The position numbers and the translations under genes were made by a program. A model generated the notes under the pieces. It saw nothing but the letters and a program-made list of their open reading frames with translations. It had not been told where the DNA came from and ran no database searches. Shown in pieces: positions 22,935-29,414 of a DNA stretch of 64,000 nucleotides. The stretch comes from Candidatus Mycobacterium wuenschmannii (GTDB taxonomy: Bacteria > Actinomycetota > Actinomycetes > Mycobacteriales > Mycobacteriaceae). The stretch is taken from NCBI RefSeq assembly GCF_030252325.1, contig NZ_CP126981.1, forward strand, positions 1,736,001 through 1,800,000. The letters are read 5' to 3'. Numbering within the stretch: position 1 is the first letter of the stretch; every line of letters begins with the position of its first letter.

Positions 22935-23585
22935 ATGCTGGCGACCGTCCTGATAATGGCGCTCGCCGTCAGTATCGAGCCATATCGAATTGGCATGACC
23001 GTGCTCATGCTGAATAGGCCTCGGCCCGTGCGACAACTATTCGCGTTTTTATGTGGCGGATTCGTCATGGGAACCACCGTGGGCCTGATCGTCCTTTTCG
23101 TATTTCGACGAATTCTTCTCGGCACGTCATTCGTGACGGTGCCGCGGGTTCAATTACTGATCGGCCTCCTGATCATCTGTATCGCGGTGATCGTGGGCAT
23201 CGATCTCTTCGGGCGGCTCGGTCCGCGGCCGGCGAAGCTGACCCGGCCCGCGACCGATCTGCTGAAGGGCGACTCGTTGCCCGTCGCCGGGATCGCGGGC
23301 CTCAGCATCGCGCTGCCCTCTGTCGACTACCTGGCCGCGCTGGCGGTCATCCTGGCCTCAGGCGCGACCGCACTGAAGCAGGTGGCCGTCCTGATCGCGT
23401 TCAACGTGGTGGCTTTCGCGCCCGTGGAGATCCCGCTGCTGGCCTATCTGCTGGCGCCGAAGCCGACCGCCCGGGCGGTGACGGCACTGCATGAGTGGAT
23501 CCGGTCGAGGCGACGACGCGACGTCGCAATCGCGCTGGCCGTCGTCGGCAGCGCGTTCATCGCCGCCGGTCTTTACGGACTCTGA
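22935..23585 (+). CDS. Gap/Sap-like small membrane protein for glycolipid export
   Basis: A 216-residue polytopic membrane protein with about six hydrophobic segments (near residues 1-25, 34-60, 68-92, 115-140, 145-170 and 195-216) and an Arg-rich cytoplasmic loop (RSRRRRD) before the last. Length and pattern fit the Gap (glycopeptidolipid-addressing protein) and Sap (sulfolipid-1-addressing protein) family. These proteins sit beside PKS/MmpL glycolipid genes and help transfer lipids to the surface. The gene follows fadD23 by 33 bases and is probably the last of the operon. The exact partner is inferred to be MmpL10. Confidence 0.82.
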   Translation: MLATVLIMALAVSIEPYRIGMTVLMLNRPRPVRQLFAFLCGGFVMGTTVGLIVLFVFRRILLGTSFVTVPRVQLLIGLLIICIAVIVGIDLFGRLGPRPAKLTRPATDLLKGDSLPVAGIAGLSIALPSVDYLAALAVILASGATALKQVAVLIAFNVVAFAPVEIPLLAYLLAPKPTARAVTALHEWIRSRRRRDVAIALAVVGSAFIAAGLYGL

Positions 23586-23626
23586 GCCTCACCCGCCGCG
23601 CGAAAGCGATTCAGCGGCAAGCTGAT

Positions 23627-24730
23627 TCAGTGCGAGTTGACCTCGAACTTGTCCGCGATCTCCTGCCAGGCGCGGGCGTTCTTTCGCGCAATCTCGGCGA
23701 AGGTTCCCGAACAGTGCGTCGGCACCGCCTCGGCGAAATCGTTGCAGGCGCTGATCGCCACCACGACCGTGGACAGCAGGCGCAGTAGCGCCCGGCCGCG
23801 CTCCGAGGACCGCACGGACGGGTCGTTGCGAAGCCGCTGAAGCAGATCGCGGCCGCGGCCCTCCGGCATCGTCCGGGCGCCAACCCGCGGCGGGACGACC
23901 GGGGTCGCGAGCGCCGAGTCATTCGCGGCGGCGACGGTCGGACTGCCGGATTCCCCCACCCGCTTGGCGAGGTTGTCGGGCAGCGGGCTCTCGCCGTTGT
24001 GGACCCGCTGCCGGACGTCGCGCGCGGTGGTGACCGAGACGCCGGCCTTCCGCGCGATCTCACGCAGCGACGCACGCGGATTCATCGACAGGAATTCCGC
24101 CGCGCGCCGTCGTCCAATGGCGGGACTCACCGGTCGCACTTTTCCGTCCCGGCCTAGGCGGGGGTTCAACTGGGAGATTTCCTCGGTTGCACAACTGCGC
24201 AACTTGCCAACGGTTTTGTTCGAAACTCCGGCAATCAGTCCAATAGACCGGTCTGACCAATGCGGGTAAGATGTCAGAACTTTTTGTGCGGCCGCTTTGC
24301 GCTCCGAAAGTGTCAGCGGCAGCCCGTGCGTGACATTCAAATGCACGGCGAGGGCGAAGGCTTCTGCGTCGTTGCCTTCGAAGAGTCGGGCCGCGATCGT
24401 GCTGTCGCCGCGCAACTCCGTCGCGCGCAGGCGGTGCACGCCGTCGATCACCCGCATCGAGTCCCGATGGATGACGATCGGCGGCAGCGGCAAGGGCGAC
24501 TGAGCCAATACCTGAACGTGGCTCTCGTTGGCCTTGTTCTTGCGCGGCGTGTACGAGCTACGGATCGCGGCCAGCGGAATGTTCTCCACCGGCAGCAGGC
24601 TCCCGCGCCGCACCCATTCCTCGACTGCGACCGCGGACAGCGGGTCCAGCTGGCCGTATCCGGGCAGCGAGCCGGGCGTCATGTCTGCGTCGCCGAGAAT
24701 CCGTGCGCTGCTCTCATGTAATTGCGCCAT
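23627..24730 (-). CDS. StrR/ParB-like DNA-binding regulator
   Basis: A 367-residue protein. Residues about 48-125 are a ParB/sulfiredoxin-like N-terminal domain with the motif VIDGVHRLRA (compare the ParB G-x-x-R-x-x-A box). A helix-turn-helix follows at about 160-178 (RSIGLIAGVSNKTVGKL) and a second at 219-243 (SLREIARKAGVSVTTARDV). This is the architecture of StrR/NovG-type pathway activators of antibiotic gene clusters, not of chromosomal ParB: no parA neighbour is visible. I chose the ATG at 24730 over a TTG nine bases upstream. The gene converges on the TPP operon and is divergent from the oxidoreductase at 25222. It is a candidate regulator of one of these, which is inference. Confidence 0.8.
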   Translation of the reverse strand: MAQLHESSARILGDADMTPGSLPGYGQLDPLSAVAVEEWVRRGSLLPVENIPLAAIRSSYTPRKNKANESHVQVLAQSPLPLPPIVIHRDSMRVIDGVHRLRATELRGDSTIAARLFEGNDAEAFALAVHLNVTHGLPLTLSERKAAAQKVLTSYPHWSDRSIGLIAGVSNKTVGKLRSCATEEISQLNPRLGRDGKVRPVSPAIGRRRAAEFLSMNPRASLREIARKAGVSVTTARDVRQRVHNGESPLPDNLAKRVGESGSPTVAAANDSALATPVVPPRVGARTMPEGRGRDLLQRLRNDPSVRSSERGRALLRLLSTVVVAISACNDFAEAVPTHCSGTFAEIARKNARAWQEIADKFEVNSH

Positions 24731-25221
24731 TGGTTGCAAGCCCTGGTCTACCTTCTCGGGCGACTTTCACCACAAGTTTGCTGAGTGCCCATGCGATCAG
24801 TCCCCTTTCGGCGGCTAAAACAACTTACGCGGGCGTAGGTTACTCTAGAGTAAGTATGGCCCCCGTCACTTGTCAACTTGCTGACGCAATGTCGGTACCG
24901 GCGGTCCGCCTATCCGGCACGCGCATCCTTCAAAGAGTCCATCGCTTGCGGCACTGCGCATTTGGGTCCAAATTCAACGCTTGTTCAATGCAAAGAACCA
25001 CGTCCAGCCGCCGTTGACGCGTGTCGAATACAGGTTGCTCGGCTCCGCGACGAACCGACCATCCGGTTGGTGCCCACGGCGGCATTGGCGGCTCGGCACA
25101 GTCAACGGCCGGGAAATTATCAGGCACGGCAAAATTAACTCTGTGTAAGAGCTGCCCCGCTCCGGCGTCTCGCGGCCGATTGAACATAATGAGGTGAGTC
25201 ACATCGGCAAAGGAGCCCATG
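24731..25221. other. Intergenic region between divergent StrR-like and oxidoreductase genes
   Basis: These 491 bases hold the paired palindromes at 24820-24853 and, at the right end, the AAAGGAG ribosome binding site (25209-25215) of the next gene. The stretch 24860-25200 is lower in GC than the flanking genes, and short open frames in it show no coding character. I see no RNA gene or repeat that I can support. Confidence 0.5.
24820..24853. promoter_or_regulatory. Paired inverted repeats upstream of the StrR-like gene
   Basis: Two dyads lie side by side about 95-120 bases upstream of the StrR-like start. TTACTCTAGAGTAA at 24840-24853 is a perfect 14-base palindrome. Immediately to its left, ACTTACGC-GG-GCGTAGGT (about 24823-24840) is an 8+8 dyad with one mismatch. 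The whole block also begins ACTTAC and ends GTAAGT. This is AT-rich relative to its surroundings and looks like a tandem operator, perhaps autoregulatory. The binding protein is not known. Confidence 0.55.
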
Positions 25222-26280
25222 ATGAGCGCGACCACCGCCGGCGGCCGTCCCCTCCGCGTGATCCAGTGGACCACCGGCAACATCGGTCGGCGTTCATTGC
25301 ACGCAATCATCGGCCGGCCCGATATGGAACTCGTCGGCGTGTACGCGCACGGCCAGGACAAGGTCGGGGTGGACGCGGCCGAACTGTCCGGCTGGCCTGA
25401 ACCCACGGGTGTCACGGCCACCAACGACATCGACGCCCTGCTGGCGCTCGAGCCCGACGCCTGCTGCTACAACCCGCTGTGGCCCAGCGTCGACGAGCTC
25501 GTCCGACTGCTCGAGTCGGGCGTCAATGTCTGCACCAGCGCCGCCTGGATCACCGGCGGCAAGCAGACCCCCGAAGACCGCCGGCGCATTCTCGATGCCT
25601 GCGAGCAGGGCAACGCGACCATCTTCGGCAGCGGCGCCCATCCCGGCATGACGAACCTGGTCGGGATGGCGCTCAGCGGTTCCTGCGAGCGCGTCGACGA
25701 AATCCGAATCACCGAGTCGGTGGATTGCTCCACCTATGAGTCTGCGGAGACCCAGACCGCGATGGGCTTCTCGCAGGACCCGGAGACCCCCGGCCTCGCC
25801 GAGAACGTACGGCGCGAAAGCGAGGTCTTCGCCGAATCGGCCGCGATGATGGCCGACGCGATCGGCGCGACGCTGGACAAGATGACCTTCGACGTCACCT
25901 TCACGGCGGCGACCGGCGACTCCGACCTCGGCTTCATGAAGATCCCGGCCGGCACCGTCGGCAGCGTCTTCGGCTACCACCGCGGCTGGGTGGGCGACCG
26001 CAACGTCGTCAGCGTCGGATTCAACTGGACGATGGGCGATCACGTGACGCCGCCCAAACCGCTCGAGCACGGCCACGTCATTCAGGTGTTCGGGGTGCCC
26101 AACATGCGCACGGTGGTGCACTGCCTGCCGCCGAAGGACTGGACCGAGCCGGGGTTCATGGGCCTGGGCATGATCTACACCGCGATGCCGGTGACCAACG
26201 CGGTACCCGCGGTCGTGGCGGCCAGGCCTGGAATCGTCACGCTGGCCGACCTGCCGCCGATCACCGGGCGCGCCCGGTAG
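25222..26280 (+). CDS. NAD(P)-dependent DHDPR-like oxidoreductase
   Basis: A 352-residue cytoplasmic protein with an N-terminal Rossmann fold (VIQWTTGNIGRRSLHAI, residues 13-29), of the type found in dihydrodipicolinate reductase N-domains and 2,4-diaminopentanoate dehydrogenase. The conserved FGSGAHPGMTN follows near residue 138. Mycobacteria carry several paralogues of this family, mostly uncharacterised; it is not DapB, which is much shorter. Two adjacent ATGs exist. The second (25222) is preferred because AAAGGAG is six bases upstream. The small lipoprotein gene follows after 17 bases. Substrate unknown. Confidence 0.82.
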   Translation: MSATTAGGRPLRVIQWTTGNIGRRSLHAIIGRPDMELVGVYAHGQDKVGVDAAELSGWPEPTGVTATNDIDALLALEPDACCYNPLWPSVDELVRLLESGVNVCTSAAWITGGKQTPEDRRRILDACEQGNATIFGSGAHPGMTNLVGMALSGSCERVDEIRITESVDCSTYESAETQTAMGFSQDPETPGLAENVRRESEVFAESAAMMADAIGATLDKMTFDVTFTAATGDSDLGFMKIPAGTVGSVFGYHRGWVGDRNVVSVGFNWTMGDHVTPPKPLEHGHVIQVFGVPNMRTVVHCLPPKDWTEPGFMGLGMIYTAMPVTNAVPAVVAARPGIVTLADLPPITGRAR

Positions 26281-26297
26281 CCGTCGCGTCATCCGCC

Positions 26298-26762
26298 ATG
26301 GGAATGCGCCCGCTGGCCGCGGTGTGGGTAGTCCTCGTCGCGGCGACAGGGTGTGCGCGGGGTCCCGCCCCGGCGCCGCACGGCGAGACAACGATGGTCG
26401 CGTCGCCCTCTGCATCCGCCATCGCACTGCAGCCCAACGATCGCGGGTATGTGCGGATCGAGGTGCCGTCGACTTCGGTTGACTGTTCGATAACTGCCGA
26501 ACTGGTTGCTTGCCAACGGTTTTCGGGTGTGTGGCACGACGAGAACGGACAGGTTCGACACACCGTCAGCATCACGACGGGTGGCGAGTTCCATTGGGTC
26601 AACGCCGATCTCGGCGAACTGCAAGGTCGCGTCGCGCTGGGCTTCCACACCTACGCCGCGCAGGGCTGGACGATAGTGGCCGGGCCGGACGAGACGCGAT
26701 TCGTCGACGGTCACAGCGGACATGGCATGACCGTGGACACCGCGCACGTCACGCCGTTTTGA
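26298..26762 (+). CDS. Putative lipoprotein, 154 aa
   Basis: The N-terminus is a signal peptide with a lipobox-like end, MRPLAAVWVVLVAATGC, so the mature protein would be anchored through Cys19 on the outer face of the membrane. The remainder contains two Cys residues (VDCSITAELVAC) that could form a disulfide, and a beta-rich C-terminal half. I recognise no enzymatic motif. The gene lies 17 bases after the oxidoreductase and probably shares its transcript. It converges on the next lipoprotein gene with only three bases between stop codons. The -3 residue of the lipobox is Ala, so lipidation is likely rather than certain. Confidence 0.68.
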   Translation: MGMRPLAAVWVVLVAATGCARGPAPAPHGETTMVASPSASAIALQPNDRGYVRIEVPSTSVDCSITAELVACQRFSGVWHDENGQVRHTVSITTGGEFHWVNADLGELQGRVALGFHTYAAQGWTIVAGPDETRFVDGHSGHGMTVDTAHVTPF

Positions 26763-26765
26763 GCC

Positions 26766-27275
26766 CTATGCGGACAGCTTCGGCAGAATCTTTCGCGCCA
26801 GGTCGACCGCCGCTGCGTCGCGTTGGTCTCCCGTCAGCCTGATCACCGCGACCTGAACGGTGTTCTCCCGGTTGCCGCCCGCGAACTTGACCGCGCCGAA
26901 GTAGATGTAGCGCATCCCATCGGGGGCGGGCCTGCCCGGGAAGCCGGGCAACTCCGCGCGCAGCGTGTTGTGCGGCGCCGAGTCGGGAGTACCGATCTCG
27001 ACCGTGACCGATTCCTCGGTCGTCGAGTTCTCCCACGTACACCCACCCCGCTTGGCGTTCTGCGTCGTCGACTTACCCGGCACCGACGCACCGAGCAGGG
27101 ACGAAATGTCTTGCGGCGAAACCAAAGAACACGCATCGACAGGCCGCGCAGCCGGGGTCGCCCCCGACCCAGGCGCACTGCCCGCCGACCCGCCGGAGTC
27201 GCTGTGAGTTTGACAGCCGGCCGCAGCGCAACACAGCAGCGCGGCGACGAATACGCGGATAGAGCATGGAAACAC
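26766..27275 (-). CDS. DUF3558-type lipoprotein
   Basis: A 169-residue lipoprotein. The signal MFPCSIRVFVAALLCCAAAGC ends in a good lipobox (AAGC), followed by a Ser/Gly-rich linker to about residue 45. The folded part opens with DACSLVSPQDISSLLG, the hallmark of the DUF3558 family of actinobacterial lipoproteins, and contains the conserved GGCTWEN. DUF3558 proteins sit on the outer face of the cytoplasmic membrane and have no assigned biochemical function. It is divergent from the Asn/Gln-rich gene at 27627, and the 351-base region between them carries three identical 18-base repeats. Confidence 0.82.
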   Translation of the reverse strand: MFPCSIRVFVAALLCCAAAGCQTHSDSGGSAGSAPGSGATPAARPVDACSLVSPQDISSLLGASVPGKSTTQNAKRGGCTWENSTTEESVTVEIGTPDSAPHNTLRAELPGFPGRPAPDGMRYIYFGAVKFAGGNRENTVQVAVIRLTGDQRDAAAVDLARKILPKLSA

Positions 27276-27342
27276 TGACGACCTCTTTTCTTCGACGCAG
27301 CGCGTCGAGCCGTCCCGACGCTACGGATGACCCGGGCGACGC

Positions 27343-27360
27343 GAATCAGGGATTTCCCTA
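27343..27360 (-). repeat. 18-bp element, copy 1 (inverted)
   Basis: On the plus strand this reads GAATCAGGGATTTCCCTA, the exact reverse complement of copies 2 and 3. The core AGGGA-nn-TCCCT is itself a dyad with a two-base centre. It is the closest copy to the DUF3558 gene start (68 bases away) and points toward that gene. Confidence 0.85.
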
Positions 27361-27413
27361 CTCTTGGATGGCTGTTGCTATCGCTCGGAAGCCGCGAACG
27401 CGCTCCGAAAATG

Positions 27414-27431
27414 TAGGGAAATCCCTGATTC
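27414..27431 (+). repeat. 18-bp element, copy 2
   Basis: TAGGGAAATCCCTGATTC, identical to copy 3 and inverted relative to copy 1. It is preceded by CCGAAAATG, close to the CCAAAATA in front of copy 3, so similarity extends a little beyond the 18 bases on the left. Confidence 0.85.
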
Positions 27432-27542
27432 AGCGGCGGCCACGGAGTCGATAGCGTCCACGCCACGGTCGAGCCCATGCCGAATACGCCCGCCTGCGAG
27501 CCCTCGCACGTCCTCGCGGCTGGGATTTGCGCGGCCAAAATA

Positions 27543-27560
27543 TAGGGAAATCCCTGATTC
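27543..27560 (+). repeat. 18-bp element, copy 3
   Basis: TAGGGAAATCCCTGATTC again, 66 bases before the ATG of the Asn/Gln-rich gene. Like copy 1 in its own orientation, it is followed by GC, giving GATTCGC. Its position fits an operator for the rightward gene, with copy 1 serving the leftward gene. Confidence 0.85.
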
Positions 27561-27626
27561 GCTAATGACTTCTGCGACGTAGCGTCGGATTACCTATCAG
27601 ACCACCTGGGTATCGAAGGAATCCGC

Positions 27627-28730
27627 ATGAACGATCGCCCGACGAACCGCATCGACCGGACGTCACCTGGCTGGCCCCGAAGCGACGACGACCGTACACA
27701 GCGCGCGTATCAGCAGACCGGTTCGGCGATCCCGCCGACATCGAAAATGCAGCGTCGCGACTCGGGCGACTCAACCCAGACCAGCGCGCAGGCCTGGTCC
27801 CAGGACAGCGGCGATTCCGGGTACTACCGCGAGTCCGGCGACTATTAATCAGGGTCGCAGCAGGCGAACTGGCACGACAGTACCGCTTCGGATTCGGAGT
27901 CGCGGTCGGACGAGTTCGCACCCAAGGCCTGGTTCCGGTCGGCGCCGACCTATCTGCTCGCCGCAGCAGCTGTTGCCGTACTCACGGCCGGGGGCGGGCT
28001 GGCTTACACGTTGACCTCGTCCGACCACCCGGCGCCGGCACAACACCCATCGGTGCAGCCCGCTCCGCAGCAAGGCAACCCCGTGGCGCCCGCTCCGCAG
28101 GCCCCGCCGCCCGCGCCGGACCAGCCCGCGGGGTCGATTCCCCTGCCGGACGCGCCGGTGTCGGCACCCGACGCCGGGTCCGCGCCGAACTTCGCACCGG
28201 CACCGGTTCAAGTGCAGGCTCCTCCGCCCGTTGTGGTGCAGGCGCCCGAACCGCAGCAGCTACCCGATCCGAACCAGCAGTTCCCTAACAACCAGTGGCC
28301 TCACGGTCCGTTCCCCAACAACCAGCACCCGGGTCATCACCACCCGCCGAACCAGAACCAAAACGAGAACGACAACGGGAACGGTGGCAATCCGCAGAAC
28401 CAGAATGGCAACGGCGGCGGTAACCCGAACCAGAACCAGAACGGGAACGGCAACGGCGGCGGCAACAACCCGCAGAACCAAAACGGGAACGGGAACGGCG
28501 GCGGCAACAACCCGCAGAACCAAAACCAAAACGGCAACGGCGGCGGCAACGGCGGCAACCCGCAAAACCAAAACCAAAATGGGAACGGCGGCAATCCCAA
28601 CCAGAACCAGAACCAGAACGGCAACGGTGGCGCCAACACCGGTGGCCAGAACCAGAAGCCGAATAACCAGCCGCAAAAACCGGAATCGGCCAACGACACG
28701 CTGTGCCACCCGAAACCACCGCCCTGCTGA
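27627..28730 (+). pseudogene. Asn/Gln/Gly-rich single-pass membrane protein, split by an in-frame TAA
   Basis: The ATG at 27627 opens a polar, Ser/Gln/Asp-rich cytoplasmic segment that stops at TAA 27846-27848 after 73 residues. The same frame continues without another stop to 28730. It encodes a polar stretch, one membrane helix (YLLAAAAVAVLTAGGGLAYT, about 27939-28010), a Pro/Ala-rich stalk, and a long repeat region of Asn, Gln and Gly ending in CHPKPPPC. No start codon is available between 27849 and 28011, so the second half cannot be a normal separate gene. The simplest reading is one protein of about 367 residues broken by a CAA-to-TAA change. The alternatives are a sequencing error or stop-codon readthrough. 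Function unknown; the topology suggests a surface-exposed disordered tail. Confidence 0.7.
28365..28665 (+). repeat. Low-complexity Asn/Gln/Gly-coding tandem repeat
   Basis: The DNA is built from short imperfect units of the form AAC-CAG-AAC and GGC-AAC-GGC-GGC. They encode alternating NPQNQN and GNGGG blocks that repeat about seven times with varying length. The purine-rich coding strand (few T) stands out strongly from the surrounding sequence. Slippage at such units probably makes the length variable between strains. Confidence 0.8.
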
Positions 28731-28970
28731 CACGCACGTTCGATTAGTCGGCCAACTCCCCCCGCCCCGAGGGGGTAGGCCGCGCGGAGCTCAGTCGCGC
28801 GAAGGCCCTAGCAGAACGCGTGCGTGCTTTATGCTTTAGCATCGTTAGCCGAGCGAAGGTTCTGACGGCATCGCTGGAAAGCATCAACGTCGCCGCTAAC
28901 CACCCACTTCGTTTGCCAGTGGAATGAATACGTCTTGAAGCGCTTGCGCATGGCCGGCGGGAGGGACCGA

Positions 28971-29414
28971 GTGAGGGCGATGTCGATCGGCGGACTGCTC
29001 AAACGTGCCTGGATACCACTGCTGCTCATCGTCGTGCTGTCGGTGTCGGCACTCGTCGTGACGCGTCTGCACAAGGTGTTCGCCTCGGAAGACCTCAACG
29101 CCAATTCAGGAGCCGGCATCAAGATCGTGCAGTTCAACCCCAAAGTCGTGAAGTACGAGATCTTCGGAAACCCCGGGGCCACGGCCAACATCAACTACTG
29201 GGACGCCGACGCCGACACCCATCAGGTCAACAACGCGCCGCTGCCGTGGGAGTTCACCGTATCGACCACGCTGCCGACGGTGAGCGCCAACATCATGGCT
29301 CAGACCGACGGTGGCTTCATCGGCTGTCGCATCACCGTCGACGGTGAACTGCGCGAGCATCAAAGTTCCGAGGGGCACAACGCCCAGGCCTTCTGCTTGG
29401 TGAAGTCCGCATGA
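28971..29414 (+). CDS. MmpS-family accessory protein
   Basis: A 147-residue protein with one N-terminal membrane helix (KRAWIPLLLIVVLSVSALVV) and a periplasmic beta-domain containing FNPKVVKYEIFGNPGATANINYWD, the conserved MmpS core. Two Cys near the C-terminus (GCRITVDGE and AFCLVKS) may pair. I chose the GTG at 28971 because GGAGGG lies six bases upstream; the ATG at 28980 and starts further up are also in frame. Its stop overlaps the next mmpL start by four bases (ATGA), so the two are translationally coupled. Known MmpS4/5 proteins support MmpL4/5 in siderophore and drug export. Confidence 0.9.
   Translation: MRAMSIGGLLKRAWIPLLLIVVLSVSALVVTRLHKVFASEDLNANSGAGIKIVQFNPKVVKYEIFGNPGATANINYWDADADTHQVNNAPLPWEFTVSTTLPTVSANIMAQTDGGFIGCRITVDGELREHQSSEGHNAQAFCLVKSA

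Larger units (their letters stand above)
27276..27626. other. Intergenic region with three 18-bp repeats
   Basis: This 351-base divergent region separates the DUF3558 lipoprotein from the Asn/Gln-rich membrane protein gene. Its clear content is three perfect copies of an 18-base element, listed separately. No coding potential is convincing. The right end holds GGTATCGAAGGAATCCGC, with AAGGA serving as the ribosome binding site for the ATG at 27627. Confidence 0.5.

Noticed and set aside
3965..23585. Assignment of the glycolipid locus to sulfolipid-1 or polyacyltrehalose synthesis
   Set aside because: Neighbours are similar, but both AT domains have the malonyl HAFH motif and the PKS has two modules, whereas Pks2 and Pks3/4 are single-module methylmalonyl enzymes.
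23627..24730. Chromosome-partitioning ParB with a nearby parS or origin
   Set aside because: No parA, no gyrB/dnaA-type neighbours, and the palindromes upstream do not match the parS consensus (TGTTTCACGTGAAACA).
28365..28665. CRISPR-like array
   Set aside because: Units are short, imperfect, contiguous and in frame with a protein repeat; there are no spacers and no cas genes.
27849..28730. Independent second gene starting at TTG 28011
   Set aside because: That start falls just after the membrane helix and would leave the tail unexported; the upstream frame is continuous with the helix and the 27627 ORF, so a broken single gene is simpler.
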